A stretch of DNA of 40,672 nt from an uncultured Pseudorhodobacter sp. (GCA_945957495.1 CAMFLG010000001.1:1-40672), one strand, 5' to 3'. Positions 1 to 8,244 are shown, counted from the stretch's first letter. Made by a program: numbers and translations. The notes: generated by a model not told the origin, from the sequence alone.

Positions 1-318
1 GTCGGAGAGTGTGTCGCGCATGGCTTCAAGATCCGTGATTTTGGCCTCAATTTGCTTGAGGTGATCTTTTGCGATTGCGCGCACATCGGCGCTGGCACGG
101 GATTTGTCTTCCCAAAGCGCAAGCAACGCGCGACAGTTGTCAATCGTAAAGCCCAAGGCGCGGGCGCGACCCAGAAACGCCAGTTTGTGCATGTCGCTGT
201 CGCGAAAAGCACGATAGCCATTGCCATCGCGCAGGGGTTTGATCAGGCCAATGTCTTCGTAGTAGCGAATGGTTTTGGCCGGAAGGCCCGAGCGGTTGGC
301 AACGTCTGAGATATTCAT
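1..318 (-). CDS. cueR: CueR-like MerR-family copper regulator (3' end cut by window edge)
   Basis: MerR-family activator that senses monovalent copper in the cytoplasm and activates copA-type promoters. The ATG at 318 is preceded by a strong GGAGAG ribosome site. The 106 visible codons hold the winged-helix DNA-binding part (ISDVANRSGLPAKTIRYYE, then GYRAF and LGRARALGFTIDNCRALL) and the start of the long dimerisation helix. There is no stop before base 1, so the C-terminal metal loop, with two conserved cysteines in CueR, lies outside the window and the metal cannot be read directly. It starts 11 bases after the copA stop, so it is probably cotranscribed with copA. Two CueR-type promoters next to copA support copper over zinc or mercury. 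The family call is firm; the cueR name rests on context. Confidence 0.85.
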   Translation of the reverse strand, partial: MNISDVANRSGLPAKTIRYYEDIGLIKPLRDGNGYRAFRDSDMHKLAFLGRARALGFTIDNCRALLALWEDKSRASADVRAIAKDHLKQIEAKITDLEAMRDTLSD

Positions 319-329
319 CGGTCTCTCCT

Positions 330-2822
330 TCAGGCTGTCACTGTGTTCAGGGAGGCAGGCTGCATTGTCTGCCCCGCCCGATAAGCAGGTGCATTCACCC
401 GCCGCAGGCGCAGGGCGTTGGTCAGCACGAACACGCTAGAGATGGCCATCGCCCCTGCCGCTAGGGCGGGCGACAAAAGTGGTCCGCCAAACGGGTACAG
501 CGCCCCTGCCGCGACGGGGATCAGCACGACATTATAGCCAAAAGCCCAGAACAGGTTCTGGCGGATATTGCGAATCGTCGCGCGGCTGATGGCAAAGGCG
601 TTTACCACGGCCCCCAGATCGCCCGACATCAGCACGACATCCGCCACCTCGATCGCCACATCGGTGCCAGTACCAATCGCAATGCCCACGTCGGCGGCGG
701 CCAGTGCGGGCGCATCGTTGATGCCGTCGCCGACAAAAGCCACCGGGCCATGCACAGCCAAGGCCTTGATCGCGTCGACCTTGCCTGCGGGAAGCACCTC
801 GGCCACTACGTGGGCGATGCCTAGCTCAGCGGCGATTTTGTTTGCTGTTGCCTGATTGTCGCCAGTGATCATCACGACCCGCAAACCCAGTGCCTGCAAC
901 GCGGCAATCGCTGCTGGCGTAGTGGGTTTCACCGGATCGGCTACCCCAACTACCGCCGCCAACCTGCCATCCACCGCAAGATAGAGTGGCGTGCGTCCCC
1001 GTTGTGCCATCGCCAACGCGGGGTCTTTGTCCGGCAGTCCCACGCCTTCGCGGCGCATCAAGCGGTCTGCCCCCGCCAACAGCGCCTGCCGCCCCATCTT
1101 TGCGCTCACCCCAAAGCCGGGAATAGAGTCGAAATCGCTAACCTGCGGAACAGTCAAATTACGCTGCGTCGCCGCGCGCAGGATCGCGCTGGCGACAGGG
1201 TGTTCGGACTGCGCCTCGGCGGCGGCCAGCAGGGCCAGCACCTCGGCCTCGGCAAAGCCGTCCATCACCACAAGATCGGTCAGTTCCGGGCGACCAGCGG
1301 TCAAGGTTCCGGTCTTGTCCAGCGCCACCACTTTGACCGATTGCAGGCCTTGCAGCGCGTCGCCCTTGCGAAACAGCACTCCCAGTTCCGCCGCGCGCCC
1401 GGTGCCGACCATGATTGAGGTTGGCGTGGCCAGCCCCATCGCACAGGGGCAGGCAATGATCAGCACCGCCACCCCCGCCACCAGCGCATGCGCCAGGGCC
1501 GGGCTGGGCCCGAATGCCAGCCAAAGCGCCACCGTCACTGCCGCCAGCGCCATCACGGCGGGCACGAACCACAGGGTGATGCGGTCCACCAGCCCTTGGA
1601 TCGGCAGCTTTGCGCTTTGCGCCTGTTCCACCATGCGGATGATCTGCGACAACACGGTATCGGCGCCCACATGTGTCGCGCGCAGCACCAGCGCCCCGGT
1701 CCCGTTCACCGTGCCTCCGGTGACCAGCGCCCCTGCAGCCTTGGCGACAGGGGCCGGTTCACCCGTGATCATACTTTCATCGACATAAGATTGGCCGCTG
1801 ACCACCACACCATCCACCGCGATCCGCTCGCCGGGGCGGGTGTGGACCAAATCGGCGGTAATGATCTGATCCAGTGGCAGTTCCACCAAGTCGCCGTCGC
1901 GTTCAACCCGTGCGGATTTCGGGGCCAGCCCCACCAGACGCCGGATCGCCGCCCCAGTGCGGCCTTTGGCCCGCGCTTCCAACGTGCGGCCCAAAAGGAT
2001 CAACACCACGATCACCGCTGCCGCCTCGTAATAGACCGCCGCCGTGCCAGCGGGCAGCAGCCCCGGCGCAAAGGTGGCAACCACCGAAAACCCGTAAGCC
2101 GCCGTGGTGCCAAGGGCCACAAGGCTGTTCATGTCAGGGGCTGCGCGCAACAGGGCGGGATAGCCCTTCCGGTAAAACCCTTGCCCCGGCCAGACCAGCA
2201 CGATGGTGGTCAACACGAATTGCAAAACCCAACTGGTCTGCATGCCTATGGTGTTCGCGATCATCACGTGTATCGCTGGAAAAAGATGCCCGCCCATTTC
2301 TGCCACGAACACCGGCAGCGTCAGTGCCGCCGCAACCCACGTCATCCGCGCCAGTTTGGCGGCCTCGCGGTCCTTGCGGGTACCCTGATCCTCGTCACTG
2401 CGGGCGGCGATTTGCGCAGGATAGCCTGCCGCCACCGACACCGCGATCAGATCAGCGGGTGTCACTTGCCCCTGATAATAGCGAAGATGCGCGGTCTCGC
2501 TCGCCAGATTGACTCTGGCCGATACCACCCCCGGCACGGCGGCCAGCGCGCGCTCTACGCGGCCCACACAAGATGCGCAGGTCATGTCCTGCACCCGCAG
2601 GTCAAGGTCAGCCAACCGCGCGGGATAGCCAGCTCGGTCCAACACCTGTGCCAGATCACCGGCCCCGGTGTTGCCATCGGTCGTGATCCGTGCGGTTTCC
2701 GTGGCAAGATTAACCTCGGCCCCGGTAACGCCGCGTGCCGCCTTCAGCGCTCGCTCCACCCGACCCACACAGGACGCGCAGGTCATGCCCTCAACGGAAA
2801 GAGTGATGGTTTGAGCGGACAT
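330..2822 (-). CDS. copA: Cu+-exporting P1B-type ATPase with two HMA domains
   Basis: Inner-membrane pump exporting Cu+ from the cytoplasm, 830 residues. Two N-terminal heavy-metal-associated domains carry GMTCASC (Cys15/Cys18) and DMTCASC (Cys82/Cys85). After these come the transmembrane CPC motif (IIACPCAMGLATP), the phosphorylation site DKTGTLT, SEHPVA and GDGINDAPALAAADVGIA, the standard order for copper ATPases. An in-frame ATG at 2852 exists, but it falls on the predicted -10 element and so would lie outside the transcript. The ATG at 2822, with GTGAGG upstream, is chosen. It is followed after 11 bases by the cueR-like gene. Regulation is probably by CueR at the promoter 2852-2882. Confidence 0.95.
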   Translation of the reverse strand: MSAQTITLSVEGMTCASCVGRVERALKAARGVTGAEVNLATETARITTDGNTGAGDLAQVLDRAGYPARLADLDLRVQDMTCASCVGRVERALAAVPGVVSARVNLASETAHLRYYQGQVTPADLIAVSVAAGYPAQIAARSDEDQGTRKDREAAKLARMTWVAAALTLPVFVAEMGGHLFPAIHVMIANTIGMQTSWVLQFVLTTIVLVWPGQGFYRKGYPALLRAAPDMNSLVALGTTAAYGFSVVATFAPGLLPAGTAAVYYEAAAVIVVLILLGRTLEARAKGRTGAAIRRLVGLAPKSARVERDGDLVELPLDQIITADLVHTRPGERIAVDGVVVSGQSYVDESMITGEPAPVAKAAGALVTGGTVNGTGALVLRATHVGADTVLSQIIRMVEQAQSAKLPIQGLVDRITLWFVPAVMALAAVTVALWLAFGPSPALAHALVAGVAVLIIACPCAMGLATPTSIMVGTGRAAELGVLFRKGDALQGLQSVKVVALDKTGTLTAGRPELTDLVVMDGFAEAEVLALLAAAEAQSEHPVASAILRAATQRNLTVPQVSDFDSIPGFGVSAKMGRQALLAGADRLMRREGVGLPDKDPALAMAQRGRTPLYLAVDGRLAAVVGVADPVKPTTPAAIAALQALGLRVVMITGDNQATANKIAAELGIAHVVAEVLPAGKVDAIKALAVHGPVAFVGDGINDAPALAAADVGIAIGTGTDVAIEVADVVLMSGDLGAVVNAFAISRATIRNIRQNLFWAFGYNVVLIPVAAGALYPFGGPLLSPALAAGAMAISSVFVLTNALRLRRVNAPAYRAGQTMQPASLNTVTA

Positions 2823-2851
2823 GGCGGGCCTCACTTTGTTTGGACCCGCCA

Positions 2852-2882
2852 TACATGGGGGTTCCTGCTACTGGAAGGTCAA
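2852..2882 (-). promoter_or_regulatory. CueR-type promoter of copA
   Basis: On the minus strand TTGACC (2877-2882) is separated by 19 bases from CATGTA (2852-2857). The over-long spacer contains a copper-type dyad, ACCTTCC-N6-GGAACCC. A 19-base spacer with the dyad starting inside the -35 box is the hallmark of MerR-family promoters. The arms match the CueR consensus. The predicted transcript begins downstream of 2850, which decides the copA start codon. Confidence 0.8.
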
Positions 2883-2908
2883 GCCCTGAAGAATAATTTT
2901 CTTCCCCC

Positions 2909-2939
2909 TTGACCTTCCAGTGCTGGAAACCCTCACTTT
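2909..2939 (+). promoter_or_regulatory. CueR-type promoter of the copZ-like gene
   Basis: TTGACC (2909-2914), a 19-base spacer and CACTTT (2934-2939). The dyad ACCTTCC-AGTGCT-GGAAACC spans the spacer. It is nearly a mirror image of the copA promoter about 30 bases away, so one regulator can fire both transcripts divergently. Confidence 0.8.
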
Positions 2940-2963
2940 GATCCAACAAGATGGAGAACCCCA

Positions 2964-3161
2964 ATGACCAGACTTTCAATTCCGGACATGAGCTGCGGAC
3001 ACTGCAAAGCGACCGTGGAAAAAACTGTGACAGGCCTGGACCCGACGGCGAAAGTGGCCGTCGATCTGGCCACGCGCCATGTTGACGTGACCAGCGCAAG
3101 TACCACCGAAGCTCTGATCGCCGCGCTTAAAGGCGCCGGATTTGAGGCTGCGGTCGCCTAA
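2964..3161 (+). CDS. copZ: CopZ-like copper chaperone (single HMA domain)
   Basis: A free-standing 65-residue heavy-metal-associated domain that would carry Cu+ in the cytoplasm and hand it to the ATPase. The metal-binding motif is MSCGHC (Cys11/Cys14) in the first loop of a ferredoxin-like fold, and the length is the full length of the family. It is divergent from copA and lies 24 bases after a CueR-type -10 element, so it should be copper induced. Assignment to copper rather than mercury rests on the promoter and the copA neighbour. Confidence 0.88.
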   Translation: MTRLSIPDMSCGHCKATVEKTVTGLDPTAKVAVDLATRHVDVTSASTTEALIAALKGAGFEAAVA

Positions 3162-3207
3162 GACGCAGCCAGCGGGTGCCGGCTGCGACACTCGGTGGCC
3201 TTTGAAC

Positions 3208-3235
3208 CCTGCCTGCCTTGGTTGAGGCAGGCAGG
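3208..3235. terminator. Hairpin between convergent copZ and hdeA-like genes
   Basis: A perfect 11-bp stem (CCTGCCTGCCT 3208-3218 / AGGCAGGCAGG 3225-3235) with a 6-base loop lies between two convergent genes. A weaker 7-bp stem (CGCAGCC/GGCTGCG) lies just to its left. There is no clear T-run on either strand. Position suggests a transcription end or mRNA 3'-end stabiliser rather than a textbook intrinsic terminator. Confidence 0.5.
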
Positions 3236-3250
3236 CCAATGGCCCATAGA

Positions 3251-3535
3251 TCACATTTTCATGTGCATGCTATCCATCAGCGTCATTTCTGGCATCCCTT
3301 CGCAGCCAGCCATGATTTTCATCATCGCTTCGTCGTCAGAGATTTCGCCAAGCATGGATGCCGCCATCGGATCGACCTTGAACGCCTTGGTCGCAGTCAT
3401 CATCGCGTCGGCATCCAAAGCCAGATAATCCTTGCAAGTCATTTTTGCCGCATCGGTAGTGTCCTGAGCCATAGCATGGGTTGCAAACACCATGGCGATC
3501 ATACCAAATGCCAGGGCTGCTTTAGTTGACTTCAT
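3251..3535 (-). CDS. HdeA-like small periplasmic protein
   Basis: A 94-residue protein with a signal peptide (basic MKSTK, hydrophobic stretch, cleavage after THAMA). The mature part begins its fold with KMTCKDYLALD and has one further cysteine in AGCEGMPE. This is the two-cysteine, all-helical layout of the HdeA acid-stress chaperone family. The C-terminus is methionine-rich (MTLMDSMHMKM), which is not typical of HdeA and could bind copper. The start is supported by AAAGGA upstream. It faces the copZ-like gene across a hairpin and sits just beyond the PBP2 operon on the same strand, separated by 173 bases with no obvious gene. HdeA family is a moderate call; a role in copper handling is inference. 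Confidence 0.6.
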   Translation of the reverse strand: MKSTKAALAFGMIAMVFATHAMAQDTTDAAKMTCKDYLALDADAMMTATKAFKVDPMAASMLGEISDDEAMMKIMAGCEGMPEMTLMDSMHMKM

Positions 3536-3708
3536 CTCATTGTCCTTTCGTTATTCCGCACCCCAATGGTGCAGGCCAGAGTCTTCTGGTGGTTTGGTCC
3601 TGGCCGCCCAATCTGCCGGTCAGGCCATTGGGTTTTGCGGCAGGAAAATTCGTACAGGCGCGACTGATCAGTGCGCGGCAAGTGCCATGCAACACCTGTC
3701 CAAAGCCG

Positions 3709-5652
3709 CTATGCATGGCTTACTGGCCCGCTGTTGTCGGGAGGCAGGATCAAGCTGCTCAACCGCTGCAACTCCGTGCCGATCCTGCCGCGCTGATCGG
3801 CAGGATAAGCGTCAATGGGCGGCAATCCTTTGTTCAGATAAAACAGCACCAGATCCCGCGCGATCGGGGCAGCTGCCGTTGAACCACCGCCACCATGTTC
3901 CACAAGTACAGAAACGGCAATTTCTGGTTTGTCGAAGGGGGCGAAAGCGGTGAACAGCGCATGGTCCCGTCGTTTCCAAGGCAGTTCCGCTTGGGTGCGC
4001 ACACCGTCCGCGCGCTCGGCGGCCGTTATGCTGAACACTTGGCTGGAGCCCGTCTTGCCCGCCATGAACTGCCCTTCGGTCACAATCCGAGAGGCCTTTG
4101 CCGTCCCCCGATCCGAATTTACGACTTCAAACATGCCTTGATGAACTAAAGCCAAAGACGCCGTTGAAATGCCCAAGGAGTCGGCCAACGGATCAGCGTC
4201 ATCAGCCTGCGGTTTCAAGATGCGCGGAACGATGGCTCGGCCAGAGGCAATCCGCGCGGCCATGATGGCAAGCTGCATCGGGGTAGCCAGCACAAAGCCC
4301 TGCCCGATTGAGGTGTTGATCGTATCGCCGATCAACCATTCGTTTCCCTGCTTCTCCTGTTTCCACGCGCGGGACGGATTGACCCCGGCCGACATGCCTG
4401 AAAACGGCAAATCGGGGCGCTGGCCAAGACCAAGCCGGGCATTCATCGCGTTCAGACCTTCAATGCCAACGCGCTGCGCCATTTCGTAAAAGAACACATC
4501 GCAGGATTCCCGCAGCGCACCCTGCAGGTTCACCCGCCCGTGGCCGCCCTTTTTCCAGCAGTGAAACTTGCGGCCTGCGATCTCGACAAAACCGGGGCAA
4601 CTGACTGTTTCTTCTGGTGTCACGCTGCCCGCTTCAAGCGCAGCGAGCGCGAGCGCCATCTTGACTGTCGAACCAGGCGGATAGGCGCCTTGCACAGTCT
4701 TGTCGGCCAAAGGGCGATACTCGGAGTCTCGCAGCGCGCCATAGTCACGTGACGATATTCCATTCACGAACAGATTCGGGTCAAACGAGGGGGCGGAAAC
4801 TGACGCCAAGATGTCGCCACTACGAACGTCTATGACAACCGCAGCGGCGCTCTGATCACCTAGCCGCGCGAGGGCGAAGTTTTGCAGATGATGATCAAGC
4901 GTCAGGTGGAGCTCTTCGCCCGTCGTCGGTGCCGTTCGTTCAAGATCGCGCAAAATGCGGCCTGTGGCGTTGACCTCAACTGCCAGCGTGCCCTGAACCC
5001 CACGCAATTCGTTTTCAAACGCCTTTTCAATGCTGATTTTGCCGATCTTGAATCCTGGCAGCGACAGCAAAGTGTCTTCGGTACCGGCCTCTTCAAGGTC
5101 ATTCGCGCTGACACGCCCGACATAGCCGATGGTATGCGCAAAGTCGGGGCCAAACGGGTAAGTTCGTTGCAGAACCGTATCGAGGTTTACGCCAGGCAAG
5201 GCTGGCGCGTTGACGGCAACCCGCGAAAGGGTTTCCCACGTGATGTCTTCGGCAACCGTAAGGGGCACAAAGGCGCTGGTCTTCTCACTTGTTTTCAGGA
5301 TTTCGGCAATTTCGTCATCGGTGATTGGCAAGATGAACTGGAGCCTTCTGAGTATAAGGGCCAAGTCCCCTGCCCGTTCACGCACAATCGACACCTGATA
5401 CGTTGGCCGGTTAGCCGCCAGGACATCGCCGAACCGATCAAGGATCCGCCCACGTGCCGGGCTGATCGGTTGCACGCTGATCCGGTTTTCCTCCGCCAGC
5501 AGACGGTATTGCTCGGCGTCCCTGATTTGCATCTGGCGCATGCGTAATCCCAACACACCCATGAAAGCGGCTTGGGCACCGCCCAATACGAATATTCGCC
5601 TCGTCAGCCTTTTCTGGGTTTCTTCCCCAGCCCTTGCAGAACGGCGCATCAA
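3709..5652 (-). CDS. mrdA: Penicillin-binding protein 2 (peptidoglycan transpeptidase), accessory copy
   Basis: Periplasmic class B transpeptidase that cross-links lateral-wall peptidoglycan with the elongation machinery, 647 residues, near normal family length. One N-terminal membrane anchor (about 19-37) is followed by the non-catalytic pedestal (RGRILDRFGDVLA at 68-80). The catalytic motifs are intact: Ser328-T-V-K331, Ser383-C-D and K533-T-G. The CPG...CWKK pair typical of PBP2 is present. Its start overlaps the stop of the preceding gene (ATGA), so it is the last gene of a cytochrome operon. None of the usual partners (mreC, mreD, rodA) is here, so this is probably a second copy carried with the metal-resistance genes. 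Identity is secure; the copper link is by position. Confidence 0.9.
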   Translation of the reverse strand: MMRRSARAGEETQKRLTRRIFVLGGAQAAFMGVLGLRMRQMQIRDAEQYRLLAEENRISVQPISPARGRILDRFGDVLAANRPTYQVSIVRERAGDLALILRRLQFILPITDDEIAEILKTSEKTSAFVPLTVAEDITWETLSRVAVNAPALPGVNLDTVLQRTYPFGPDFAHTIGYVGRVSANDLEEAGTEDTLLSLPGFKIGKISIEKAFENELRGVQGTLAVEVNATGRILRDLERTAPTTGEELHLTLDHHLQNFALARLGDQSAAAVVIDVRSGDILASVSAPSFDPNLFVNGISSRDYGALRDSEYRPLADKTVQGAYPPGSTVKMALALAALEAGSVTPEETVSCPGFVEIAGRKFHCWKKGGHGRVNLQGALRESCDVFFYEMAQRVGIEGLNAMNARLGLGQRPDLPFSGMSAGVNPSRAWKQEKQGNEWLIGDTINTSIGQGFVLATPMQLAIMAARIASGRAIVPRILKPQADDADPLADSLGISTASLALVHQGMFEVVNSDRGTAKASRIVTEGQFMAGKTGSSQVFSITAAERADGVRTQAELPWKRRDHALFTAFAPFDKPEIAVSVLVEHGGGGSTAAAPIARDLVLFYLNKGLPPIDAYPADQRGRIGTELQRLSSLILPPDNSGPVSHA

Positions 5653-6119
5653 ATATTCCCCAAACCAGCCACATCAGGCGACAAGAGCCGCCGCTTGCGC
5701 CATTCGGTGCGGATCGCGACGAGCAGCAAGACTAAGCCAACTGCGGTAAATGCTGGGCGGATTGGGTCGAACCAGCGCATCAGAGCTTGGCTCCCGAAAA
5801 GAATCATCAGGATTTTGTTGCAGGTGGGGCACGCAATCCCGAGGAAGGACGCGACACTGCCCAGCCCGGCCTTCCTGGTCGAACAGTTTGGTTGCCGGAT
5901 CGCCGTGAACACGCCCACGAGGCTGGCAAAGGCGATAAGTGAGGGGAGTTCCCATCCTTCAATAGGTGCCATCCTCGTGAAGAACGGATTCCACCAGACG
6001 GCCGTGACTGTTTCCATTGCCGCAAAGCTGAAAGTTGCGAACAGGATACCGCGTATGATCCTGTGGGGATCGTGACGGGCAACATGCGCGGCAATCTTGT
6101 TGGTAAGGCCCATGTCCAT
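5649..6119 (-). CDS. Unknown integral membrane protein with a CPTCN motif
   Basis: A 156-residue protein with about four hydrophobic segments: near residues 22-40, 55-75, 90-110 and 122-140. Its most striking feature is FLGIACPTCNKILMILFG, a CxxC pair placed at the start of a membrane helix, suited to metal binding or thiol redox chemistry. A further cysteine (QPNCST) lies in the preceding loop. It is the sixth gene of the cytochrome operon: the previous stop is 3 bases upstream and its own stop overlaps the mrdA start. I do not recognise a named family. A membrane metal-binding or redox partner of the cytochromes is possible but unproven. Confidence 0.8.
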   Translation of the reverse strand: MDMGLTNKIAAHVARHDPHRIIRGILFATFSFAAMETVTAVWWNPFFTRMAPIEGWELPSLIAFASLVGVFTAIRQPNCSTRKAGLGSVASFLGIACPTCNKILMILFGSQALMRWFDPIRPAFTAVGLVLLLVAIRTEWRKRRLLSPDVAGLGNI

Positions 6120-6122
6120 CGC

Positions 6123-6551
6123 CTACTCCGCCGCAAAAAGGACTTCGGCGAACTCATCGCCGTATCCAACGTTCATGATCCACATACCCGCCATGGGGAT
6201 TTTGCCTTTGCTTCGCCAAGCGCCGGGGCCAACCAGTTCCAGCGGTTGGTCGAACCCGTCCATATGCATGGTGGTCATGGAGAGAACCACGTCAGGCGGC
6301 ATGCTGGACGGGATGTTCGACGTCGGGTCAGGTGAAAACTGAACTTCAATCCGATAATTTAGATCACCTGTCATGTAGACTTGGGCCTCAATCAGGCCAT
6401 CTGAAAGTTGCTCTGAAAGGATCGCAGCCGGTTGGTCTGCTGTGGAGTCAGTTTCAGCTTCTGGGCCAGAGCGCAGCGCACCCCAAGCGAACAAGGCCAT
6501 GAGCACAAGCATCGGAAGCCCAAAAAGGGCGCTGGCTATTTTCACAATCAT
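6123..6551 (-). CDS. YtkA/FixH-like membrane-anchored periplasmic protein
   Basis: A 142-residue protein with one N-terminal membrane segment (about 4-27) and a periplasmic domain. The domain is a small beta-sandwich of the YtkA/FixH type: it has the DVVLSMTTMHMDGF motif, in which methionines and a histidine cluster, and a terminal MAGMWIMNVGYGDEF strand. Related domains are found in copper and cytochrome-oxidase assembly contexts. It overlaps both neighbours or nearly so (ATGA with the dihaem cytochrome; 3 bases before the CPTCN gene), so it is translationally coupled. A second protein of this class lies before cusBA at 24277-24678. The domain call is moderate; copper binding through the Met/His cluster is inferred. 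Confidence 0.65.
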   Translation of the reverse strand: MIVKIASALFGLPMLVLMALFAWGALRSGPEAETDSTADQPAAILSEQLSDGLIEAQVYMTGDLNYRIEVQFSPDPTSNIPSSMPPDVVLSMTTMHMDGFDQPLELVGPGAWRSKGKIPMAGMWIMNVGYGDEFAEVLFAAE

Positions 6552-7525
6552 TCCATGACCATCCCCGGTGTATGGACCATTCCGGTCATCCCAGCGTCCG
6601 CGACAGGCGTTTCGGCCGCGTTCGCCGCCGGTAACTTGCCGTCTATTTCCAAAAGGTAAGTCGCGATTGCCTCACGGTCGGCCTCCTCCATAAACGAGGT
6701 TCCGGCCTGCACCACTTCTGCCATACCGCCGCCGAACACATCTCCGTCGGGCATCACCCCGGTGCGCAGGGCGTAGGCCATGTTGGCGACAGTCCAGCCT
6801 TTGGCCACAAGGTCCGCCGCCAAGATCGGTGGTGCTTTGCTGCCATCCGGCAGAGTATCGTTACCCGCCAGCGCTTCGCTGTCTTTCAAACCGCCCAGCA
6901 TGTTTCGCCCGGTGTGACACGCCGCACAATGAGCTGGCCCGGTCACCAATTGCTTACCCCGGTTCCAGGCCGCACTTTGCCCCATCACGGGCGAGATTTT
7001 CGCGGGCTTCATATAGGCCGCGCGCCAAAGTTTCAGACCCCAACGCAGATTGAACGGAAAGCTGACATCGCTTTCTGCGGCTGCCACCGGAACTGGTGGT
7101 ACGATCTGAATGGCTGCCCAAAGATCGGCCACATCCTGATCAGAGAAATCGGCAAAAAACTCATACGGGAACGCGGGATAATATGCTTTTCCATCCGGCC
7201 GCACACCTTGCCGCAAAGCAACCGCGAACTGATCCAACGACCAGTTGCCAATCCCGCCGTCAGGATCTGGGGTGATATTCGGCGGCACAAAGCTTCCAAA
7301 AGGCGTATCCAGCGGCGCTCCGCCCGCAAGGGCAGCCCCCCCTGAGGTTGCGTTAGTGTGGCATGCGATGCAACCAGAGGACCGGGCGAGGTAGGCTCCT
7401 CGATAGGCGTCGCCCGCCATCATACCCAGATGCACCGGTTCGGCGATCGGCCATTTTGCGATGATGGCAATGCCGACAAGTCCAACCGTGCCAACGGCAA
7501 CAGCCGTGCGAATGAGCCCACGCAT
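6548..7525 (-). CDS. Dihaem c-type cytochrome
   Basis: Periplasmic or membrane-anchored electron carrier, 325 residues from the chosen ATG. The N-terminus has an uncleaved-looking hydrophobic anchor (about 5-23). Two haem c sites are visible: CIACH (52-56) and CAACH (200-204), each at the head of a class I cytochrome domain. The segment NITPDPDGGIGNWS plus the layout resembles the dihaem subunits of alcohol/gluconate dehydrogenases. No dehydrogenase subunit is nearby, so its partner is probably one of the other cytochromes in the operon. The start at 7525 is one base after the previous stop and preferred over a 13-codon extension. The C-terminal tail is methionine-rich (MTGMVHTPGMVME). Confidence 0.88.
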   Translation of the reverse strand: MRGLIRTAVAVGTVGLVGIAIIAKWPIAEPVHLGMMAGDAYRGAYLARSSGCIACHTNATSGGAALAGGAPLDTPFGSFVPPNITPDPDGGIGNWSLDQFAVALRQGVRPDGKAYYPAFPYEFFADFSDQDVADLWAAIQIVPPVPVAAAESDVSFPFNLRWGLKLWRAAYMKPAKISPVMGQSAAWNRGKQLVTGPAHCAACHTGRNMLGGLKDSEALAGNDTLPDGSKAPPILAADLVAKGWTVANMAYALRTGVMPDGDVFGGGMAEVVQAGTSFMEEADREAIATYLLEIDGKLPAANAAETPVADAGMTGMVHTPGMVME

Positions 7526-7526
7526 G

Positions 7527-8189
7527 TCAGTTGCCCTTTCGGTAAAGGGAGTGGCAGGACGCACAGGTCTGGCTGATCTTCTCGAACACGACGTTCGCAG
7601 CCGTTACTTCAAAGTCGATACCGGTGAATTGACCCTTCGCGGTTGGCGCATCAGGCGTGGCTGCGGTCAGATCCGAGCGCGCAACGAGGCCCATCAGTTC
7701 TTCGGTTGTGAATGTGGTAACCGGACTCTTTGCGGGCATTGTGGCCGCATCCATGTCCGCCATTCCGGACATGGATGCGGCAGGTAAGGCAGGCGGCGCG
7801 ATGAGAGCAGGCGCCTCAAGTCCATTGACCGCCGAAATATCCAATCCTTCGGCATAAATCCGTAAATCCTCGGAAAGGGCCTCAAACCGAGCCCAGTCGC
7901 TCCAGATCTCAGGCTTGGCATAAGACGTTGCCGGGATCGGCTCCTCGGGAAACAGTCCTGTCAAGTTACCGCTCGCATGGCTTTGCAGAACAGCTGCTGC
8001 ATCGCGCACGGCCTGTTCGTCATAGGGGATCTGCCCCTGCATCATTGGAGCCAGACCCTTCATGACATCCCGCATCGCGGACATGCCCATCATGCGTTCC
8101 ATCACAACGCCCGTGGCCCCGTTATGCGCCAATGCCGCTGCCCCAAGCGACGATAGGGCTATTACGCCCAGTATTTTGTTTTTGAACAT
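7527..8189 (-). CDS. Cytochrome c'-like (class II) protein with an inserted Met-rich segment
   Basis: A 220-residue exported protein: signal peptide to about Ala21, helical body (RDVMKGLAPMMQGQIPYDEQAVRDAAAVL) and the haem site TCASCHSLYRKG at the extreme C-terminus. These are the defining features of class II cytochromes (c' / c-556). It is longer than the usual family member because of an insertion around residues 115-185 rich in Ala, Pro and Met (MSGMADMDAATM), a possible copper-binding region. It is preceded at 55 bases by a CutF-like gene and a hairpin (8217-8233), and followed after one base by the dihaem cytochrome. GGTGAAG upstream supports the start. Electron transfer or gas/copper binding are both possible roles. 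Confidence 0.82.
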   Translation of the reverse strand: MFKNKILGVIALSSLGAAALAHNGATGVVMERMMGMSAMRDVMKGLAPMMQGQIPYDEQAVRDAAAVLQSHASGNLTGLFPEEPIPATSYAKPEIWSDWARFEALSEDLRIYAEGLDISAVNGLEAPALIAPPALPAASMSGMADMDAATMPAKSPVTTFTTEELMGLVARSDLTAATPDAPTAKGQFTGIDFEVTAANVVFEKISQTCASCHSLYRKGN

Positions 8190-8216
8190 TCTTCACCTGT
8201 CTGATTGCTGTCTTGC

Positions 8217-8233
8217 TCGGGCTGAAAGCCCGA
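8217..8233 (-). promoter_or_regulatory. RNA hairpin between CutF-like gene and cytochrome c' gene
   Basis: A 7-bp perfect stem (TCGGGCT 8217-8223 / AGCCCGA 8227-8233) with a 3-base loop sits in the 55-base gap, 27 bases upstream of the cytochrome start. No T-run follows in the minus-strand direction, so it is unlikely to be a terminator. Position after a CutF-like cistron suggests a translation-control or RNA-processing element. Confidence 0.55.
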
Positions 8234-8244
8234 TCGGAACAACA

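Noticed and set aside
1488..2912. 474-codon plus-strand reading frame opposite copA
   Set aside because: Shadow of the high-GC copA codons; low-complexity Arg/His/Gln composition, no family, no ribosome site.
8217..8233. Intrinsic terminator interpretation of the hairpin after the CutF-like gene
   Set aside because: No T-tract follows on the transcribed strand and the downstream genes are tightly coupled.
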